Origin: Rhizobium metallidurans
GTDB taxonomy: Bacteria > Pseudomonadota > Alphaproteobacteria > Rhizobiales > Rhizobiaceae
Assembly: GCF_014196505.1 (NCBI RefSeq)
Contig: NZ_JACIDW010000012.1
Location: 1-64,000 of the forward strand
Direction: 5' to 3'
DNA: 64,000 bases
Part shown: positions 51,644-60,709 of the stretch, piece after piece
Position numbering within the stretch: the first letter of the stretch is position 1
Layout: every line of letters starts with the position of its first letter
Program-made: the position numbers and the translations under genes
Notes under the pieces: model-generated
Seen by the model: the letters and a program-made list of their open reading frames with translations, nothing else
Databases searched by the model: none
Told to the model about the DNA's origin: nothing

Positions 51644-51674
51644 GTTTTACTTAAAAAAAAATAAACAGTAAAAC
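51644..51674. promoter_or_regulatory. AT-rich inverted repeat in a divergent promoter
   Basis: GTTTTACT (51644-51651) and AGTAAAAC (51667-51674) flank a poly-A core, an unusual AT-rich island in GC-rich DNA between DUF1173 (-) and the + strand leader. A regulator binding site with -10/-35 sequences on both sides is likely. Confidence 0.5.
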
Positions 51675-51842
51675 AGTGCGATGCGATGAAGAATGCGTGC
51701 CGAGAAGCGGAGCCAACCGGCGCGGTCCATGAACGGACGCCGACGGAGCGAGGTGGCGGAGAGGGAGAGTTCGGCCTGAAAGAAGGGAGACGGGTTCGGG
51801 CTGGAGGAGAGGCTTCCGGCGGCTCGTCGCGGAGTTCCTCGC

Positions 51843-52962
51843 ATGCATAGAGATCAAACCGGGTGGCTCCCGCAGGCGCAGCGCCATCTTCTTTCCGCTC
51901 TTCATGGCCGCTTGCTTGCGGCTTGTTTCGGCGCGGGTGTCGACTCGACGGCGATGCTGGTTCTGCTACACCTTGCCGGACTCCGTCCCCATGTGATTTC
52001 ATTTGCCGACCTTGCCGCCGAGAAACCGGAGACGATGGTCCATCTCGACCGGATGAACGCGGTTCTGGCCGCCTGGGGGGCCGCCGATCACGATATGCCG
52101 GAAGTCGACGCTCGCCTCGACCGGTTATGAAGACCTCTACGGAAACTGCGTCGCCAACGAAACCCTGCCGTCGCTGGCCTTCGGGTTGAAGTCCTGCAGC
52201 ATCAAGTGGAAGCAGAGGCCGCAGGACCAGCTTCTCAAAGGATCTCGATCCGGTCCCAACGCCGCGCCGCCTCACCCAGTGTGGGAAGAGGCGCAGCGCA
52301 CCGGCCAGCGTATCGTCAAGCTGATCGGTTACGATTGCAGTCCGGCGGACATTCGCCGGTCGAGGAATCTTCCTGCGGCCGACACGGATTTCGATTTTGT
52401 CTATCCGCTGCAACTTCTCGGCTGGACGCGCGAGGATTGCGTGCGGATCATCGCCGAGGTTTCTCGGTGCGGACTATGTACCGATCAAGTCGGCCTGCTT
52501 CTTCTGCCCGGCATCGAAGCTCTGGGAACTGTTCTGGCTCGCCGCCTATCATCCCGACCTGCTGGAACGAGCCCTCTTGCTTGAGCGCAATGCCTTGACC
52601 GGACGGCATAGCCGCTTCGACGAAATCGAGTTCGGCGCGTCCTGGGAGGAACTGGTTCGCAATGCCGACCGCTTTCCCAGCTCGAACAAGACCGTCGGCC
52701 TGGGCCGCAGTTTCGCCTGGAACCAATGGGCGCAGGTGAACGGCGTCGTCGATGACGATTTTCGCGTCAGGCGCGGCGAGGCGGATCGAGCAGTGTTCCT
52801 AGATCGGGCTTGGCGCTTCGTTCGCCCGAGAATGCTCGGGTCAAGAGCTTCGGTTCTCCGAAATTTCTGGATCCGCTCTGTGAAGGTGCGGTGTCCAACG
52901 ACGCATCCCGCCTTGATCGTGTCACCGACATGAAGGAGGCTGCTAATGCAGATCAGGCGTAA
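51843..52962 (+). pseudogene. Second PAPS-reductase-like gene, three frameshifts
   Basis: Coding sequence changes frame near 52095, 52460 and 52815. The pieces read LLAACFGAGVDSTAMLVLLH (PP-loop, degenerate), then YGNCVANETLPSLAFGLKSC and IKLWK-like SIKWKQRPQDQLLKG, VYPLQLLGWTREDC, then YVPIKSACFFCPASKLWELF with a C-x-x-C, FAWNQWAQVNGVVDDDFRVR, and finally VKSFGSPKFLDPLCEGAVSN to a TAA at 52960-52962. The family is PAPS-reductase/adenine-nucleotide hydrolase-like, distinct from the copy at 34908. It is preceded by a purine-rich leader similar in style to the others. Clearly dead. Confidence 0.8.
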
Positions 52963-53353
52963 ACCTCGGCCCGACCAGAAGCGGCAATATCGCGCTCACT
53001 CCATCTACGCGGCGGAGCTCGGGGCGCCCGACTCCGGCCATTATCGTTCGACGCCGGCCGGTGCGCCGGATGTTGCGGCACTCGTTCACCCCGGCATGGT
53101 GATCCGCACGTCGTACGGCACGGGCGGAACGGTGATCGACGTCAAAGGTCCCCATGTCCATGTCGCGCCGGATGGCAGGGACTATCCGCATTTCACGATC
53201 GTCTATGTACCGTCCGAGCGGTTCGGGCGGCACGGAAAGCTCGATCGCAATTGGATCAACGAATGCGTCGACGTTGACGGCCGCATCCTGAAGCTTCTCG
53301 AAGCCAACCGCGACGAGGTCTTCATCGAAGGTGCGGTCTCCGGCCGGCGCTGA
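52946..53353 (+). CDS. Hypothetical plasmid protein
   Basis: A 135-residue protein: RPDQKRQYRAHSIYAAELGA, LVHPGMVIRTSYGTGGTVID, VKGPHVHVAPDGRDYPHFTI, then RHGKLDRNWINECVDVDGRI. The central part resembles a small beta-barrel (SH3-like) with G-M-V-I-R-T-x-Y-G-T-G-G. Start after AAGGAGGCTGCTA; it overlaps the end of the pseudogene by 17 bp, so it was probably coupled to it. Function unknown. Confidence 0.7.
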   Translation: MQIRRKPRPDQKRQYRAHSIYAAELGAPDSGHYRSTPAGAPDVAALVHPGMVIRTSYGTGGTVIDVKGPHVHVAPDGRDYPHFTIVYVPSERFGRHGKLDRNWINECVDVDGRILKLLEANRDEVFIEGAVSGRR

Positions 53354-53403
53354 CGCTCCGGAGAGGACGCCCCCACCAATCTTCCTTCCAACCTTTTCCA
53401 GCC

Positions 53404-53433
53404 AGGCCCGGTGCTCCAAGGAACGCCGGGCCT
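53404..53433 (+). terminator. Terminator-like hairpin just before a start codon (type A)
   Basis: AGGCCCGG (53404-53411) and CCGGGCCT (53426-53433) flank 14 bases, followed by TTCCACGTTTTCAGGAGAGC and the ATG at 53457. Third instance of this layout. Confidence 0.55.
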
Positions 53434-53456
53434 TTCCACGTTTTCAGGAGAGCATC

Positions 53457-53780
53457 ATGACCATGCCTGCACTCGACCACCCGCGCCCGGCTTCTGCGCC
53501 GGTCGCGCCGGTGTTCCTCAATTTCCGTTCGCAGATCGTTCGACCCGTCTGCTTCGCCATCGTCTATTGGGACGGTCCGGGCGATACGCTCTACGCGTTT
53601 GAGGACCGGGCTGCCTTCGAGCGCCAGCGCAGCGCAGCCGAGCGATACGGCGTCCATGTCCATGAGCTGTCGGTGGATGAGGTGGTCGATTGGATCGCAG
53701 CCGGCGGCAATGCCGTCCTGCATGAGGTATCGGTCGCCGGCGTTGCGGCATTCGGAAACCTCAAGCTCGCGCCCGGCTAA
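53457..53780 (+). CDS. Small hypothetical plasmid protein
   Basis: A 107-residue protein: APVFLNFRSQIVRPVCFAIV, YWDGPGDTLYAFEDRAAFER, AERYGVHVHELSVDEVVDWI, AGVAAFGNLKLAPG. Alternating strands and helices indicate a folded domain. Start after CAGGAGAGCATC. No family is recognised. It precedes the large helicase gene by 121 bp. Confidence 0.65.
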   Translation: MTMPALDHPRPASAPVAPVFLNFRSQIVRPVCFAIVYWDGPGDTLYAFEDRAAFERQRSAAERYGVHVHELSVDEVVDWIAAGGNAVLHEVSVAGVAAFGNLKLAPG

Positions 53781-53901
53781 GGGCCGGGCGCCCGCCGCCT
53801 TGGTCGCTCAGAGGGAGAGAGGGGCCGGAAAAGGGCGGTCAGCCGGGGCTTGGAGAGCGTCCGGGCGGGCCTGTCCTTTCCCGCTCTCGACAGGGTTTCC
53901 C

Positions 53902-56900
53902 ATGAACATCGTTCCTTCCCGCGTCGCAAACGCCACCACCGCCTCGCTCGCTCCCGCCGATAGCACCAGCCGAGCAGGCAAACTCTTCCGCTCCGGTCAC
54001 GCGCTTCTGCCGTCTCTCGAACATGGCCAGCCCATCGGCGCAGCCGATCTCCGCGCCATTCTGATGAACATCTTCGGCGGCTCGGACGCCGAAGGCTTCT
54101 GGTCATGGAAAGACGCCTACGAGGCGACCGAAGTGGCGCAGGTCCTGTTTCTGCGCAAGTTCGGCGCGGCGATCACCGCCCGCGCAGACGCGCCACAGGC
54201 GACGCTCTCGATGCTGGCCAAGGTGGCGGGCTTGATCCCCACCCACACGCGGCGCTCGGAGGAAAGCCAGCAGCTGCAGCAATTTTCAACGCCGATGCCA
54301 CTGGCTTATGTCGCGACCCGCGCCGCAGGCATCATGGCGGACGATACCGTGCTCGAGCCCTCCGCCGGGACCGGCCTGATGGCGATCTTCGCCGAACTCG
54401 CGCATGCGCGCCTTTCTCTGAACGAATATGCGCCGGTCCGCCACGGCCTTCTGCAGGAGCTCTTCTCCGGATCGACCGTGTCGCATCACGACGCAGCCCA
54501 CATCGATGACTATCTCGATCGTTCGATCCGCCCGACCGTCGTCTTGATGAACCCGCCGTTCTCCGCCGGCGTTCATGTCGAAGGCCGCATGGCCGACGCC
54601 GCATGGCGTCATCTCGCCTCCGCCTTCGCGCGGCTTGCCCCCGGCGGCCGACTGGTGGCGATCACCGGCTCAAGTCTCTCTCCCGACAATCTCAAATGGC
54701 GCGACGCCTTCGTCCGCTTGCAGGACCGTGGCACGATTCTGTTCAGCGCCGCGATCGATGGCTCGGTTTATGCCCGGCATGGCACGACGATGGAAACGCG
54801 GCTGACGGTGATCGACAAGATCGCCGTCGCCGATCCGACACGCCTCATCGCCTCGCACGGTGTCGCCCCCGATCTGGAAACCTTGCTTTCGTGGATCTCG
54901 GACTTGCAGCCTCGCTCGCCGTCGACCGCGTCGAACTCTATCGGCGCATTGTCCAACGGCATTCTGCGGGCCTGCGCGGCGAAGATGGCAGCCCGAAGAG
55001 CCAGTGAGACCCTGCGCCCCGCAGCGGTCGCCGCTCCTGGCACCCACCCGTCACCGGCTGCTCATCCACCCCGTCCCGCGTCCGCCGCGCCTTCGTTGCC
55101 TGCCCATATCGATGACGAGGTCGTGCAACTCTCCTATGAACTGCACAATGAGGTGCCGATGAGCCGCGGCGAAGTCGCCGACGGTATCTACGAGCCGTAT
55201 CGGCTGCAGGCGATCCACATTCCGGGCGCAAGACCGCATCCGGACAAGTTGGTCGAATCCGTTGCCATGGGATCGGTCGCGCCGCCGAAGCCGACCTATC
55301 GTCCGCACCTGCCGAAGCGTGTCGTCACCAGCGGAGACCTCTCCGAGGCCCAGCTTGAAAGCGTCATCTATGCCGGCGAGGCGCATTCAGGTTATCTCGC
55401 CGGCCATTGGTCGGTCGATGCATCCTTCGACAACCTGAAAGCCGTCAAGTCAGGCGAAGAAAGCGCCCGCCGCTTTCGCCGCGGCTGGTTTCTCGGCGAT
55501 GGCACCGGAGCCGGGAAGGGCCGCCAGGCCGCCGGCATCCTGCTGGACAACTGGCTCAAAGGCCGTCGCCGGCACCTGTGGATCTCCAAGTCCGAGACCC
55601 TGATCGAGGACGCCCAGCGCGACTGGGCAGCACTTGGACAGGAGAAGCTGCTGGTCACACCGCTGTCGCGCTTCCGCCAGGGCAAACCGATCAAGCTCGA
55701 TGAGGGCATCCTGTTCGTCACCTTCGCGACGCTACGGACCGACGAGCGCGAGGGCAAGCGGTCGCGCGTCCAGCAGATTGTCGATTGGGTGGGGCACGAT
55801 TTCGATGGCGTCATCGTCTTTGACGAGGGCCACTCGATGGCCAATGCCGCCGGCGGCAAGTCCGAGCGCGGCGAAAAGTCGGCCTCGCAACAGGGCCGCG
55901 CCGGCCTGCGGCTGCAGCGCGCTCTGCCCGATGCCCGCGTCGTCTACGTTTCGGCGACCGGCGCGTCGGAGGTGGAGTCGCTCGCCTATGCCGAACGCCT
56001 TGGCCTTTGGGGCGGCGCCGATTTCCCGTTTTCGAACCGGTCCGAGTTCGTTGCCGCAGTCGAGGACGGCGGCGTGGCGACCATGGAAGTGCTCGCGAGA
56101 GATCTCAAGGCGATGGGGCTCTACGCTTCCCGCTCGCTGTCCTTCGAAGGTGTCGAGTACGACATCCTCGAACACGAACTGAGCGAGGAGCAGGTTCGCA
56201 TCTACGATGCCTACGCCGAAGCCTACCAGGTCATTCACAATCATCTCGATCAGGCGCTGGAGGCGTCCGGCATCACCTCCAGCGGCGGCACACTCAACAG
56301 ACAGGCCAAGGCGGCCGCGCGCTCCGCCTTCGAAAGCACCAAGCAGCGCTTCTTCAACCATCTCCTTACATCGATGAAGACACCAGCGCTGATGAGCGCG
56401 ATCAGGTCGGATGTGGAAGAGGGCAACGCGGCGATCGTCCAGATCATTTCCACCGGCCAGTCGATCACCGAGCGCCGGCTGGCGGAGATCCCGACCGCGG
56501 AATGGAGTGACATCCAGGTCGACGTCACGCCGCGCGAGATCGTCGCCGAATACCTCAACAACTCGTTCCCGACACAGCTCTTCGAGGAATATTCCGACGC
56601 CGAAGGCAATCTCCTGTCGCGGCCGGTCTACGACGCCGATGGCAATCCGGTCCTGTGCCGCGAGGCGGTGGCGCGCCGGGACGCGTTGCTCGAACGGCTC
56701 GGCAGCCTCCCGGCGATCCCGACCGCGCTCGATCAGATCGTCCAGACATTCGGGACTGCCCAGGTTGCAGAGATCACCGGCCGCACGCGCCGCATCGTCC
56801 GCCGTGACGACGGCGGCAGGATCGACCGCTTCGCCGTCGAAAGCCGCCCGGGTAGCGCCAATCTCGACGAGACGCGCGCCTTCATGGACGACGAGAAGCC

Positions 56901-58347
56901 GATTCTGGTCTTCTCGGAGGCCGGCGGCACGGGGCGCTCCTACCATGCCGACCTCGGTGCTAAGAACCAGCGCCTGCGCTTGCACAACCTCCTCGAAGCC
57001 GGCTGGCGTGCCGACGTCGCCATCCAGGGTCTGGGCCGCAGCCATCGCACCAACCAGGCGCAGCCCCCGAAATTCCGGATGATCGCCACCAACGTCAAGG
57101 CCGAACGGCGTTTCCTCTCGACCATTGCCCGGCGTCTCGACACGCTCGGCGCCATCACCCGCGGGCAACGTCAGACGGGCGGGCAGGGGATGTTCCGGAG
57201 CGAGGACAACCTCGAATCGCAATATGCCCGCGATGCGCTGAGGCAATTCTACAGGCTGATCCACGGCGGCGGCGTCGCCGGCTGCTCGCTGGAGACATTC
57301 GAGGCGATCACCGGCCTGTCGCTGACGTCAGACGAAGGCGGGCTCAAGGACGAACTGCCGCCGATCCACACCTTCCTGAACCGCATGCTGGCGCTGACGA
57401 TCGCCATGCAGAACCTGCTTTTCGAGGCCTTCGAACAACTTCTGGCGGCCCGCATCGAAGGGGCGATCGCCGCCGGCGTCTATGACAGGGGGCTTGAGAC
57501 GCTGACGGCGGACCGAATGACGGTGAAGGACCGCAGGCTCATCTACACTCATCCCGTCACCGGCGCGCAGTCGCACCTCCTCACTATCGAACGCATGGAT
57601 CGCAACAAGCCGATGCTGCTTGCCGATGCCCTAGGATTGGTCGAGCGCGATCCGCGGGCGAGGCTGATGGTCAACGCCAAGTCGGGCCGTCCGGCCGTTC
57701 GGATCCAGACGCGCTCGATCATGCTTGACGACGGGTCGGTGCAGCCCCGCGTCGCGCTGATCCGGCCGATGGACGAGATCCGTTTCGAACTGCGCCAGCT
57801 CGAAGAGACGAACTGGGAGGAGACGGATGACCAAGGCTTTTCCGCCGCATGGAACACCGAAGTCGCCGGTCTCCCGGAGTTCTCCCTGTCGACGATGCAT
57901 GTCGTCTCCGGCCTGCTCTTGCCGATCTGGAAACTCCTGCCGCAGGACTATTGCCGGGTGTATCGTCTTCAGACAGACGACGGTGAGCGTATCGTCGGCC
58001 GATTGATCTCGTCCGAAGGGCTCGCCCGGCTGTGCCGCAATTTCGGGCTCGACCAGACGGAGGTCGTCAGCGCCGCCGAGGTGTGGCAATCGCTGCTCGC
58101 CGGTTCCGCGGTCGTAGCACTCGCCGGCGACATGACGCTGCGGCGTGTGCGGGTGATGAACGATTATCGCGTCGAGCTCACCGGCTTCACCGACGGCATG
58201 CGCGACCGGCTGAGATCCATGGGTCTCTTCTCCGAGATGATTGCCTGGAAGCTCCGCTTCTTCATACCGGCGTCGGATGACGGGCAGGCGGTCCTGTCGC
58301 GCCTCCTCGAACGCCATCGCGTCATCGACGTCGCCGGCCGGGGGTGA
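53902..58347 (+). CDS. Methyltransferase-helicase (strawberry-notch/DarB-like)
   Basis: A 1481-residue protein. An adenine-N6-type methyltransferase domain comes first (SAM motif LEPSAGTGLMA near residue 150; catalytic NPPF near 216). A superfamily-2 helicase follows: Walker A GDGTGAGKGR near 535, Walker B VIVFDEGHSM near 640, and the Sno-type C-terminal motif GLGRSHRTNQAQPPKFRMIA near 1045. Related proteins on plasmids and phages (such as P1 DarB) protect DNA from type I restriction. It may modify or remodel incoming plasmid DNA. The start at 53902 has a poor ribosome site (CAGGGTTTCCC). The purine-rich 120-bp leader is typical of this block. Confidence 0.88.
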   Translation: MNIVPSRVANATTASLAPADSTSRAGKLFRSGHALLPSLEHGQPIGAADLRAILMNIFGGSDAEGFWSWKDAYEATEVAQVLFLRKFGAAITARADAPQATLSMLAKVAGLIPTHTRRSEESQQLQQFSTPMPLAYVATRAAGIMADDTVLEPSAGTGLMAIFAELAHARLSLNEYAPVRHGLLQELFSGSTVSHHDAAHIDDYLDRSIRPTVVLMNPPFSAGVHVEGRMADAAWRHLASAFARLAPGGRLVAITGSSLSPDNLKWRDAFVRLQDRGTILFSAAIDGSVYARHGTTMETRLTVIDKIAVADPTRLIASHGVAPDLETLLSWISDLQPRSPSTASNSIGALSNGILRACAAKMAARRASETLRPAAVAAPGTHPSPAAHPPRPASAAPSLPAHIDDEVVQLSYELHNEVPMSRGEVADGIYEPYRLQAIHIPGARPHPDKLVESVAMGSVAPPKPTYRPHLPKRVVTSGDLSEAQLESVIYAGEAHSGYLAGHWSVDASFDNLKAVKSGEESARRFRRGWFLGDGTGAGKGRQAAGILLDNWLKGRRRHLWISKSETLIEDAQRDWAALGQEKLLVTPLSRFRQGKPIKLDEGILFVTFATLRTDEREGKRSRVQQIVDWVGHDFDGVIVFDEGHSMANAAGGKSERGEKSASQQGRAGLRLQRALPDARVVYVSATGASEVESLAYAERLGLWGGADFPFSNRSEFVAAVEDGGVATMEVLARDLKAMGLYASRSLSFEGVEYDILEHELSEEQVRIYDAYAEAYQVIHNHLDQALEASGITSSGGTLNRQAKAAARSAFESTKQRFFNHLLTSMKTPALMSAIRSDVEEGNAAIVQIISTGQSITERRLAEIPTAEWSDIQVDVTPREIVAEYLNNSFPTQLFEEYSDAEGNLLSRPVYDADGNPVLCREAVARRDALLERLGSLPAIPTALDQIVQTFGTAQVAEITGRTRRIVRRDDGGRIDRFAVESRPGSANLDETRAFMDDEKPILVFSEAGGTGRSYHADLGAKNQRLRLHNLLEAGWRADVAIQGLGRSHRTNQAQPPKFRMIATNVKAERRFLSTIARRLDTLGAITRGQRQTGGQGMFRSEDNLESQYARDALRQFYRLIHGGGVAGCSLETFEAITGLSLTSDEGGLKDELPPIHTFLNRMLALTIAMQNLLFEAFEQLLAARIEGAIAAGVYDRGLETLTADRMTVKDRRLIYTHPVTGAQSHLLTIERMDRNKPMLLADALGLVERDPRARLMVNAKSGRPAVRIQTRSIMLDDGSVQPRVALIRPMDEIRFELRQLEETNWEETDDQGFSAAWNTEVAGLPEFSLSTMHVVSGLLLPIWKLLPQDYCRVYRLQTDDGERIVGRLISSEGLARLCRNFGLDQTEVVSAAEVWQSLLAGSAVVALAGDMTLRRVRVMNDYRVELTGFTDGMRDRLRSMGLFSEMIAWKLRFFIPASDDGQAVLSRLLERHRVIDVAGRG

Positions 58348-59405
58348 CCATCATGCTGTCCGCTTCCGAACTTGCCGACCGTCTCGCGCGCGATGCCGAG
58401 GCGGTCTGCCGCCATTACCTCTCCGCCGGCCGCCGGGCCGGCAACTACTGGATCGTTGGTGACGTCGCCAACAGCAAGGGCAAGTCGCTCTACGTCCATC
58501 TCGCCGGGCCTCGCAAGGGCAGATGGACAGACGCGGCGACTAGCCAGTATGGTGACCTGCTCGATCTCGTGCGGGAATCCTGCGGACTGGTCGATTTCCG
58601 CGACGTCGCCGATGAGGCACGGCGTTTCCTGAACGAACCTCAGCCCGACTCGACCCAACCAAGACCGGTGTCGTCCCGCAGGGACGATACCCTCGGCAGC
58701 CGACCAGCCGAAAGGCCGGCTGCGGACCGAGCAAGACGTCTGTTCCGCATGACAGAGCCACTCTCCGGCACGCTGGCCGACAGCTATCTGCGTCAGCGTG
58801 GCATCCTGCGGGCATCGTCGCATCCCGCGCTCCGCTTCCACCCGTCCTGCTACTATCGCGATCTCGTCGGCGGCATGACCAGCAGCTATCCGGCGCTGAT
58901 CGCCGCCGTGACCGATCAAGCCGGGGCGATCACCGGCGTGCATCGCACCTGGCTCGACCCCGATGGCGACGGCAAGGCAAGGGTCGACGATCCCCGCCGT
59001 GCGCTGGGCGGACTGCTTGGCAACGCCGTGCGCTTCCGCTTTCCTGTCGATGGCCTCGTACCTGTCATGGCGGCGGGCGAGGGCCTCGAAAGCATGTTGT
59101 CGCTCTCGCATGTAATGCCCGGCATGCCTGTGGTCTCGGCGCTGACGGCCAATCACCTTGCCGCCTTCCGGCCACCGGCCGGATGCTTACGCCTCTACGT
59201 TGCCGCTGACGCGGATGCCGCCGGCCGGCATGGCATCGAGGGACTGAGCCGCCGGGCGCAGGCGCTCGGCATCCTGCCGCTTGTGCTCACCCCGGAACTC
59301 GGCGACTTCAACGAGGATCTGCGCCGGCTTGGACCTGACAGGCTGATCGCAAATCTCCGGGGCCAGCTTGCACCGGAAGACGCCTGGGCCCCTCTTCTCG
59401 CGTGA
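58344..59405 (+). CDS. Toprim-domain protein (primase-like)
   Basis: A 353-residue protein. An N-terminal primase-like zone (SASELADRLARDAEAVCRHY, GDLLDLVRESCGLVDFRDVA) is followed by a Toprim domain: Glu in VMAAGEGLESMLSL near residue 245 and D-x-D in LYVAADADAAGRHG near 288. The region is similar to plasmid/phage DNA primases that act with a helicase. The start is a GTG overlapping the helicase stop (GTGA), or an ATG three codons later. Close coupling indicates the two work together, perhaps priming the complementary strand of transferred plasmid. Confidence 0.88.
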   Translation: MTIMLSASELADRLARDAEAVCRHYLSAGRRAGNYWIVGDVANSKGKSLYVHLAGPRKGRWTDAATSQYGDLLDLVRESCGLVDFRDVADEARRFLNEPQPDSTQPRPVSSRRDDTLGSRPAERPAADRARRLFRMTEPLSGTLADSYLRQRGILRASSHPALRFHPSCYYRDLVGGMTSSYPALIAAVTDQAGAITGVHRTWLDPDGDGKARVDDPRRALGGLLGNAVRFRFPVDGLVPVMAAGEGLESMLSLSHVMPGMPVVSALTANHLAAFRPPAGCLRLYVAADADAAGRHGIEGLSRRAQALGILPLVLTPELGDFNEDLRRLGPDRLIANLRGQLAPEDAWAPLLA

Positions 59406-59727
59406 TGCGGCCGCGAAGGGGACGGCGGGTGAGGGCGCGGCGTGGCTGGCAGGGCCGGTCCCTGCCGGTCTCCCTCCTGGTGTGGCGCGCCTGCGGGCCT
59501 GCCGAGAGGCGACCCTTACCAGGCGGCTGTCGGGCCTTCAGCGGATCGGTCTGGTTTCTTCCCCGCGCCGGCAAGCCGGCGCTCCTCGCAGGCCAAGAAA
59601 CCCTCCCTCAACCGCCCGGCGCTGCGCTGGGCCGCTTCGCTGCGCTCGCTGTTCCGGCCCGCCCGCTGCCTGGACAGGGATCGCCGTCAGGCCGCGAGAG
59701 GCGCGGCCCAAACCGACGGAGACCATC
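59406..59727 (+). other. Structured non-coding region before the DUF2493 gene
   Basis: A 322-bp GC-rich gap without a credible gene. GGTTTCTT (59553-59560) pairs with AAGAAACC (59595-59602), enclosing a perfect hairpin GCGCCGGC-AA-GCCGGCGC (59565-59582). Downstream are GCTGCG/CGCAGC-type repeats (59625-59660). I believe very similar sequence occurs on other rhizobial plasmids, which would point to a conserved regulatory or transfer-related site, but I cannot verify it here. Confidence 0.5.
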
Positions 59728-60669
59728 ATGAACCTCATCCTTCCAGCCGACGACGCCTTCGAGCCCCATCACGCATCTTCCCCGACCGACCGCTTCATCT
59801 ACGAGATGCAAGTCTTTGGCTACCGCCCCTTCCAGGACGAGCCGGACCCGCGCCCGCTGCCCGAGGAGCCGGTCGTCCAGTCGGCGCTGACCGCGATGTT
59901 CTCTGCGATGTTCGAAATGCTCGGCGACACGCGGCTGGAGCCCGATCTCGAAGACCTGCTATGGTCGACGGTCAATCTCTTCCACCGCGCCGGCGAACGC
60001 ATCCAGCGCGAGCTTCAGCGCAACGAGGACGCCCAGCGCAGCGGGCAGCGCGAGCAGGACGGGTCGGAGGTCAAGAGCGTCGAGCTTGAGCGCCATGTCA
60101 CAGAAGGCATCACACTCCTCGAACGGCGCAACGCCTTCGAGTTCATGCGCGACTATGCCGCCGACCTCTTCGAGGCGCAGACCGGATCGGCATGGAGGCC
60201 GCGCACCGGCTCGAAGGTCAGCCACGCCAACATGACGGCGGCGATGATCGACTCCAGAGACTTCCTGTTTGCTCGCCGGCGCGCCGAGACGGAGGTGCTG
60301 ATCCCGGCCGGCACGAAGATCGCCTTCGGCGGCGGCACGGACTACAATGACCACGAGCGGATCTGGGCCGCGCTCGACAAGGCCCATGCCAAGCACGCGA
60401 ACATGATCCTGCTGCACGGCGGCTCGCCGAAAGGTGCCGAACGCATTGCCGCCTGCTGGGCCGAATCCCGCAAGGTGACGCAAATCGCCTTCAAGCCGAA
60501 CTGGACGAAACATGCCAAGGCCGCCCCGTTTCGGCGCAACGACGAGATGCTGGCGGTCATGCCGTCAGGTGTCATCGTCTTTCCCGGCTCCGGCATCACC
60601 GACAACCTTCGCGACAAGGCCCGCCGGCTCGGCATCAATGTCTGGGAACTCAAAGGAGATGGCGCGTGA
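59728..60669 (+). CDS. DUF2493-containing protein
   Basis: A 313-residue protein. The N-terminal part is helical (VQSALTAMFSAMFEMLGDTR, LLERRNAFEFMRDYAADLFE). The C-terminal DUF2493 (Rossmann/SLOG-like) domain begins KIAFGGGTDYNDHERIWAAL and continues MILLHGGSPKGAERIAACWA, VIVFPGSGITDNLRDKARRL. SLOG-like domains bind nucleotides and are frequent in plasmid, phage and defence genes. Start after CGACGGAGACCATC. It is the last + strand gene of the block and ends 40 bp before a convergent HU gene. Confidence 0.83.
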   Translation: MNLILPADDAFEPHHASSPTDRFIYEMQVFGYRPFQDEPDPRPLPEEPVVQSALTAMFSAMFEMLGDTRLEPDLEDLLWSTVNLFHRAGERIQRELQRNEDAQRSGQREQDGSEVKSVELERHVTEGITLLERRNAFEFMRDYAADLFEAQTGSAWRPRTGSKVSHANMTAAMIDSRDFLFARRRAETEVLIPAGTKIAFGGGTDYNDHERIWAALDKAHAKHANMILLHGGSPKGAERIAACWAESRKVTQIAFKPNWTKHAKAAPFRRNDEMLAVMPSGVIVFPGSGITDNLRDKARRLGINVWELKGDGA

Positions 60670-60709
60670 GCGCCATCGTCACTTCCGTCGACGCTTTCTT
60701 GGTCGAAGA

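Noticed and set aside
55732..57264. A 510-codon - strand frame opposite the methyltransferase-helicase gene
   Set aside because: Antisense to a protein with clear helicase motifs; low-complexity and no recognisable domain.
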